Source: Pelagibius litoralis (GTDB taxonomy: Bacteria > Pseudomonadota > Alphaproteobacteria > Kiloniellales > Kiloniellaceae). From it: a stretch of 64,000 nt of DNA. The stretch lies in the NCBI RefSeq assembly GCF_011683915.1, contig NZ_JAAQPH010000005.1, positions 62,001 through 126,000 on the forward strand. Reading direction: 5' to 3'. Positions 60,190-64,000 of the stretch are shown here, piece after piece (the stretch's first letter is position 1; each line of letters begins with the position of its first letter). The notes under the pieces were generated by a model. It did not search any database, was not told the DNA's origin, and saw only the letters and a list, made by a program, of their open reading frames with translations. The position numbers and the translations under genes are program-made.

Positions 60190-60383
60190 GGCAGGCCTTT
60201 TCTGTTGATTTGAGTTCCGGTCGATTTCAGTCGCGACAACCGCCAGCCAGGGCCCCGGTGCCGCGGCGGAGCCGAATCGCCTTCGGCAATTCTAGCCTTT
60301 TTGCCCAGATCTGGGCAGTGCTAAGCGCGGGACCATAGGGTTAATGGAGAGAAAAGGGAGCCCGCCAACTTGGCCAGGAGTCC

Positions 60384-60412
60384 TTTCAACGGCCTGAGAA
60401 AGGGCCTATATT
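60384..60412 (+). promoter_or_regulatory. ssrA promoter
   Basis: -35 TTTCAA (60384-60389), 17-nt spacer, -10 TATATT (60407-60412). The predicted transcript start is near 60420, the 5' side of the acceptor piece. Confidence 0.65.
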
Positions 60413-60419
60413 GAATATG

Positions 60420-60760
60420 CCGGTTCGCCGGCTATGGCGCTAAACAGGCTCGTGAAATAAGCGCAACGGACCCGGGGGCAGTACCCGGCGCCTCCACCAT
60501 TTCTGGCCGTTTCACCGAACAGATCGGTGCCTGACGGCGGTTTATGGGGGCGAAATAGGATCGACGTGCGTGGTAAAGATGGGTTTGGTTCCCGGCATGG
60601 TACCGCCGTTATCGGGCCATACTCTAGTTGCGAATGACAACTACGGTGAGGCACGCCTCGCTGCTTAATGCAGTCAGGTTAGCCAAATTAAGTCCTGGGC
60701 TTTCACAAGCTTAGGCGGGGTTCGGGGCGCACCTGGCAACAGAAGCGCCCCACCGGGGCG
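60420..60760 (+). ncRNA. ssrA: tmRNA, circularly permuted two-piece form
   Basis: The acceptor piece (about 60420-60499) comes first and ends with the T-arm CCGGGGGCAGTACCCGG and CGCCTCCACCA. An intervening segment (60500-60545) is removed. The coding piece starts GGGGGCG at 60546, which pairs with CGCCTCC of the acceptor, and includes AAATAGGATCGACG. The tag frame at 60630-60668 follows. This permuted order is typical of alphaproteobacteria. The outer ends are estimated to about 10-20 nt. tmRNA rescues stalled ribosomes and tags the peptide for ClpXP. Confidence 0.93.
60630..60668 (+). other. tmRNA tag reading frame
   Basis: Encodes ANDNYGEARLAA and a TAA stop. The hydrophobic LAA end is the ClpX recognition signal. 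Confidence 0.95.
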
Positions 60761-60882
60761 TAAACGATAACGGAAACGCCCCGCCCGTGCCCAAGCTTCC
60801 AACGGCCGATGGCCGTAAAGGACAAAAGAGCGGCAATCGGCAGGGGTCTGCGTGCAGGGAGCGCAAGAGCGTGGTGGAGGTT

Positions 60883-61443
60883 ATGGCGAAAGAGGAACTG
60901 CGATACGATCGCATGGTGGAAGATGCCCTGCGCAGCGTTGTGCGGCGGGCACTGGTTTACGTGTCGGAACAGGGATTACCCGGCAACCATCATTTCTATA
61001 TTACCTTCCGCACCGAGCATGCCGGGGTTGATATTCCCAAGGCGCTGAAAGAGCGCTACCCCGGCGAGATGACGATCGTCCTGCAGCACCAGTTCTGGGG
61101 CCTCGAGATCTCCGAGAAGCAGTTCGCCGTGACCCTCAGCTTTGCCGACGTGCCGCATCGTCTGGTGGTCCCTTTCGATTCCGTCACCGCTTTTGCCGAC
61201 CCTTCCGTGCGCTTCGGCCTGCAGTTCGATGTGGAATCCCTCGACGGCAGCAAATCGCCCTCTGAGACCGGCGATCCCGCGGCCCTGCCGGAAGGCGCCC
61301 AGGCCGGCCTTGCGGAACCGCCAAGACTGGCCGGAAATACGGAATCCGGGACGCCGCCATCCCCAAGCGAGGATGGCGAGAAGAGTGACGCGGCCGAGAG
61401 TGCCGAGAAGGTCGTCACCCTGGATGCTTTCAGAAAGAAATAG
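60883..61443 (+). CDS. sspB: SspB, ClpXP specificity-enhancing adaptor
   Basis: 186 residues from ATG 60883; GTG codons at 60871 and 60874 are alternatives because GGAGG is only 2 nt before the ATG. The substrate-binding domain carries GLPGNHHFYITFRTEH and MTIVLQHQFWGLEI, with a disordered acidic linker and a C-terminal ClpX-binding VVTLDAFRKK. It delivers tmRNA-tagged proteins to ClpXP. It begins about 120 nt after the tmRNA gene. Confidence 0.93.
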   Translation: MAKEELRYDRMVEDALRSVVRRALVYVSEQGLPGNHHFYITFRTEHAGVDIPKALKERYPGEMTIVLQHQFWGLEISEKQFAVTLSFADVPHRLVVPFDSVTAFADPSVRFGLQFDVESLDGSKSPSETGDPAALPEGAQAGLAEPPRLAGNTESGTPPSPSEDGEKSDAAESAEKVVTLDAFRKK

Positions 61444-61476
61444 GTTTTCGCGCGGCGCGCTGAGGTTGTGCGCCGG

Positions 61477-61683
61477 TTAAGACGAACGGCGCTTGCCCAT
61501 GCTGGCCGGATCCCAACGCTGGACCTTTTTTTCCGGCGGTTTCACGCCCGGCTTGTCGGGCGAGGACGAGCGGCGCATCAGGCCGACGAACTCCTCAAAA
61601 CGCCGCTTCAGTTCCCGGCGTTCTTCCAGACTCATCTCGTCCTCCGGAATCTGGCTGAGGTCGCGATGGCGAATGTCGTCCAT
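61477..61683 (-). CDS. Small hypothetical protein
   Basis: 68 residues, highly charged, with a predicted helix SLEERRELKRRFEEFVGLMR and a basic Pro-rich tail. No family recognised. It converges on sspB with 33 nt between the stops. Confidence 0.6.
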   Translation of the reverse strand: MDDIRHRDLSQIPEDEMSLEERRELKRRFEEFVGLMRRSSSPDKPGVKPPEKKVQRWDPASMGKRRSS

Positions 61684-61884
61684 GGGCTGCTCCTTTAGGT
61701 TCTGCCCTGATCTTATTCCACCTGACGACGCCGGCAGGACGGGTCAAGGGGAGGAGGAGGCGGACAAAACTTCGATGCCCCCTTATCATCGCGGCGCTTG
61801 GTTAAGAGAGCGTTAGTATCCGCAAATTCAACGCCTGGCAGATTGTCCGGCTGAGTGGAAAGTGCCGAAAAAGGGCCGCGAGCT

Positions 61885-62526
61885 ATGAGTGAGAATACCC
61901 GATTGCCTGACTTTCTGACCGATGGTCCGGCATCAGCGGCCCTGACCTTCGTCTTTGCCCATGGCGCCGGGGCCCCCATGGACACCCCCTTCATGACATT
62001 CTTCGCCGAAGGCCTGGCAGCGCGGGGCTGGCGGGTGATGCGTTTCGAATTTCCTTACATGGCCAGGCGCCGTGAGGACGGCAGGAAGCGTCCGCCGGAC
62101 CGCATGCCGGCCCTGCTCGAATCCTGGCGGCAGGTGATCGAGGCCATGGGGCCTGAAAAACTGGTGATCGGCGGGAAATCCATGGGCGGGCGCATGGCCA
62201 GCCTGATCGCGGCGGAGACCGCTGTGAAGGGCCTCGCCTGCCTGGGGTATCCCTTCCACCCCGCCGGCAGGCCGGAGCGCCTGCGTACCGAACACCTGGC
62301 GGATCTCGCGACCCCGACCCTCATCCTGCAGGGCACCCGCGACACGCTGGGCAATCAGACGGAGGTCGCCGGCTACGATCTTTCCCCGAACATCCGCCTT
62401 CATTGGGCCGAAGACGGCGATCACGACCTGAAGCCCCGCAAGGCCAGCGGCCGCAGCCAGGCGCAGAACTGGCAGGAAGCCCTCGCCGCCCTGGATAGCT
62501 TCCTGCAGAACCTCACCAACGAATAG
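61885..62526 (+). CDS. Alpha/beta hydrolase, KANL3/Tex30-like
   Basis: 213 residues. TFVFAHGAGAPMDTPFM is the oxyanion region, the nucleophile elbow is GGKSMGGRMAS, and LQGTRDTLG and DGDHDLK hold the acid and His. The substrate is unknown. Confidence 0.85.
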   Translation: MSENTRLPDFLTDGPASAALTFVFAHGAGAPMDTPFMTFFAEGLAARGWRVMRFEFPYMARRREDGRKRPPDRMPALLESWRQVIEAMGPEKLVIGGKSMGGRMASLIAAETAVKGLACLGYPFHPAGRPERLRTEHLADLATPTLILQGTRDTLGNQTEVAGYDLSPNIRLHWAEDGDHDLKPRKASGRSQAQNWQEALAALDSFLQNLTNE

Positions 62527-62527
62527 A

Positions 62528-63025
62528 TCACGCCACGACAGAGGCACTGGCCTGGGGCGGCAGGTGCACCAGTTCGAACTTCATGCCGTCGGGATCGGCG
62601 AAAAACAGGGCATAGTAGCCGGGCTCATAGTCGTAGTCGGCCGGCGGGTCGAGAATCTCGACCCCCAGGTCGCGCAGATAGCTGTAACAGCGGTCCACGG
62701 TTTGGCGGCTGTCGGCGTTGAAGGCGAAGTGGTGGAAACCCGGCGCGTAGCGCTCCGGCCTTCGGCCGGCGTGCTGGGGTTTCGCCTGCCAGAGATTGAC
62801 CGCGCAACCGGCGGCGCAAAGCCAGACCGACATTTCCGCCTCCTCCACAATCGGCTCATAGCCGAGAAAGCGCAGCAACGGGCCGTAGAAACGATCCGTC
62901 GAATCAGCCAGATCGCTTACCGTGATGCCAACATGGTTCATGGTGCCCAGGACGGTCGTGGTACCCGAGGCGGCGGCGGTGGTTGAAGCGGGCAGGGTAT
63001 CGGCTTGCAGGGTATCAGTAGGCAT
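62528..63025 (-). CDS. VOC-family protein (glyoxalase/dioxygenase fold)
   Basis: 165 residues. MNHVGITVSDLADSTDRFYG, GFHHFAFNA and FFADPDGMKFELVHL contain the usual metal-ligand positions (His, His, Glu). A start at 63058 is possible, but the ATG at 63025 has a GAGAG upstream. The substrate is unknown. Confidence 0.82.
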   Translation of the reverse strand: MPTDTLQADTLPASTTAAASGTTTVLGTMNHVGITVSDLADSTDRFYGPLLRFLGYEPIVEEAEMSVWLCAAGCAVNLWQAKPQHAGRRPERYAPGFHHFAFNADSRQTVDRCYSYLRDLGVEILDPPADYDYEPGYYALFFADPDGMKFELVHLPPQASASVVA

Positions 63026-63073
63026 ATCGGTCGTTCTCTCTCTTGTCGTTCTTGTCACTCAAGGCGTTGCCGT

Positions 63074-63568
63074 TCAGCCCAGCGCCGGTTCGATCAGCGC
63101 CAGGCGGGCCGTCTCCCGGGTCCCGGTCCGCTGCCCCTTGCCGCTGTCCCCGGACTGATCGGCGTATTGATCGGCATAGGCTGCCGTCGGTTCGGTCAGG
63201 GCATAGAAATCCAGCACGATCCCGTTCGGGTCCTGGATGGCGAAATGGCGCTGACCCCAGGGTTCGTCCCTCAGGCCCACCTCGATCTCAAAGCCGCGGC
63301 GCAGCAGATCGTCATGCACGGCATCGACATCCGCGATCTCAAGACCCAGGAACAGGCCCTTGCCGGAGAAACGGGTCTGAAACAGAGGATGCTGATCGGG
63401 CTGCTCCGGCCGCATGAAGGCCAGTTGCAAAGCCGGGTTACCGGGCCAGATCAGGTGAAAATACCATTCCCCTTCAAAGGCATAGGTAAACTGAAGCGCC
63501 CTGTAGAAGGTCTTGGTCTCGGCAAAACGCTCGGTGGTGACGATGGGATGCAGGCTGCTCATCCGCAT
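63074..63568 (-). CDS. VOC-family protein
   Basis: 164 residues, starting MRMSSLHPIVTTERFAETKTFY. FAIQDPNGIVLDFY carries the distal acidic strand. It lacks an obvious N-terminal metal His-x-Gly pattern, so it may be a binding protein rather than an enzyme. It is divergent from the WYL-type regulator and shares the operator between them. Confidence 0.8.
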   Translation of the reverse strand: MRMSSLHPIVTTERFAETKTFYRALQFTYAFEGEWYFHLIWPGNPALQLAFMRPEQPDQHPLFQTRFSGKGLFLGLEIADVDAVHDDLLRRGFEIEVGLRDEPWGQRHFAIQDPNGIVLDFYALTEPTAAYADQYADQSGDSGKGQRTGTRETARLALIEPALG

Positions 63569-63652
63569 GGCGGCGGGTCTCCGTAATCGGGGGGTTTCGG
63601 TCAGGCTGTTTTCGGGTTTTGTTCTCTACGCCAAGGTGTAGCAAATCCCTCC

Positions 63653-63668
63653 TGACAACATGCTGTCA
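63653..63668. promoter_or_regulatory. Palindromic operator between VOC gene and regulator
   Basis: TGACAACATGCTGTCA, a near-perfect 16-bp palindrome with 5-bp arms TGACA/TGTCA, lies between the divergent genes. A YafY/WYL regulator bound here could control both. Confidence 0.6.
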
Positions 63669-63706
63669 GCATGCTTTTGTTATCTTGCCTGTCAGGAGGA
63701 GACAGT

Positions 63707-64000
63707 ATGCGCCGTGCCGACCGCTTGTTTCAGATTGTCCAGGAGCTTCGCCGCCACAAGCTGGTGACCGCGAAACGCCTGGCCGAGACCTTGGAGGTCT
63801 CGGAAAGAACCATTTACCGGGACATCCGCGATCTCGCCGCCACCGGTGTGCCGATCGAGGGCGAGGCCGGCGTGGGCTACGTGCTGCAGCGCGGTTTCGA
63901 CCTGCCGCCGCTGATGTTCACCGAGGAGGAGATCGAGGCCCTGGTGCTCGGCGCCAGGATCATCGAATCCTGGGCCGACCCGGCCCTGGCCAAAGCCGCC
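63707..64000 (+). CDS. YafY-like WYL-domain transcriptional regulator, truncated by window end
   Basis: The first 98 residues are visible. A DeoR-like helix-turn-helix covers LVTAKRLAETLEVSERTIYR, followed by DIRDLAATGVPIEGEAGVGY and the region leading to the WYL effector domain. ATG 63707 follows AGGAGGAGAC. It probably represses or activates the divergent VOC gene. Confidence 0.88.
   Translation, partial: MRRADRLFQIVQELRRHKLVTAKRLAETLEVSERTIYRDIRDLAATGVPIEGEAGVGYVLQRGFDLPPLMFTEEEIEALVLGARIIESWADPALAKAA

Noticed and set aside
60190-60545. Possible small protein genes before the tmRNA
   Set aside because: The stretch holds the ssrA promoter, acceptor piece and spacer; open frames here have no support.

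Overview
The window is a high-GC alphaproteobacterial chromosome segment. The best phylogenetic markers are a circularly permuted two-piece tmRNA gene next to an alphaproteobacterial-type sspB, the hflK-hflC-DUF2065-degP order, and a CbbR-divergent cbb operon. I infer a Rhodospirillales-like autotroph or mixotroph. A marine habitat is suggested only by the sulfotransferase in the glycan cluster; no 16S is present.

Layout. 1-6358: envelope or exopolysaccharide cluster (degenerate glycosyltransferase relic, Wzx-like flippase, sulfotransferase, FkbM methyltransferase, GT4 glycosyltransferase, ManC). 6416-7828: amidase. 8029-14667: a catabolic insert (FadR-type GntR regulator, TAXI-TRAP binding protein and fused permease, DenD-like dehydrogenase). 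It is bracketed by decayed IS6-type relics that share a 77-bp direct repeat, with an IS481-type relic at its left end. 14880-16517: membrane protein fused to a spermidine-synthase-like domain.

16500-26118: Calvin cycle operon on the minus strand, cbbF-P-T-(59-aa ORF)-A-L-S-E-Z, with cbbR divergent. RuBisCO is form IA. cbbG is missing and a short ORF occupies its usual slot. 26470-32362: a tightly overlapping five-gene cluster of acetyl-CoA synthetase, fused 2-oxoacid dehydrogenase E1, E2, a stand-alone acyl carrier protein and a DUF2238 membrane protein. This is the least explained system in the window. 32463-33164: a third IS6-type relic, followed by tRNA-Lys(CTT).

33679-39316: rod-shape operon mreBCD-mrdA-rodA. 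39978-44357: tctCBA tricarboxylate transporter, divergent from nadX. 44518-50118: GNAT protein, ilvC, class II glutamine amidotransferase, ilvH and ilvB. 50181-58753: miaA, serB, degP, DUF2065, hflC, hflK, mrp, a YHS protein and an SRPBCC protein. 58846-64000: folA, thyA, ssrA, sspB, a small unknown gene, an alpha/beta hydrolase, two VOC proteins, and a truncated WYL-type regulator behind a palindromic operator.

The Calvin operon supplies fixed carbon, and the neighbouring dehydrogenase/acetyl-CoA synthetase/ACP cluster would act on C2-C3 intermediates. This link is inference from proximity only. Many long open frames lie antisense to real genes because of the high GC content and were not annotated.
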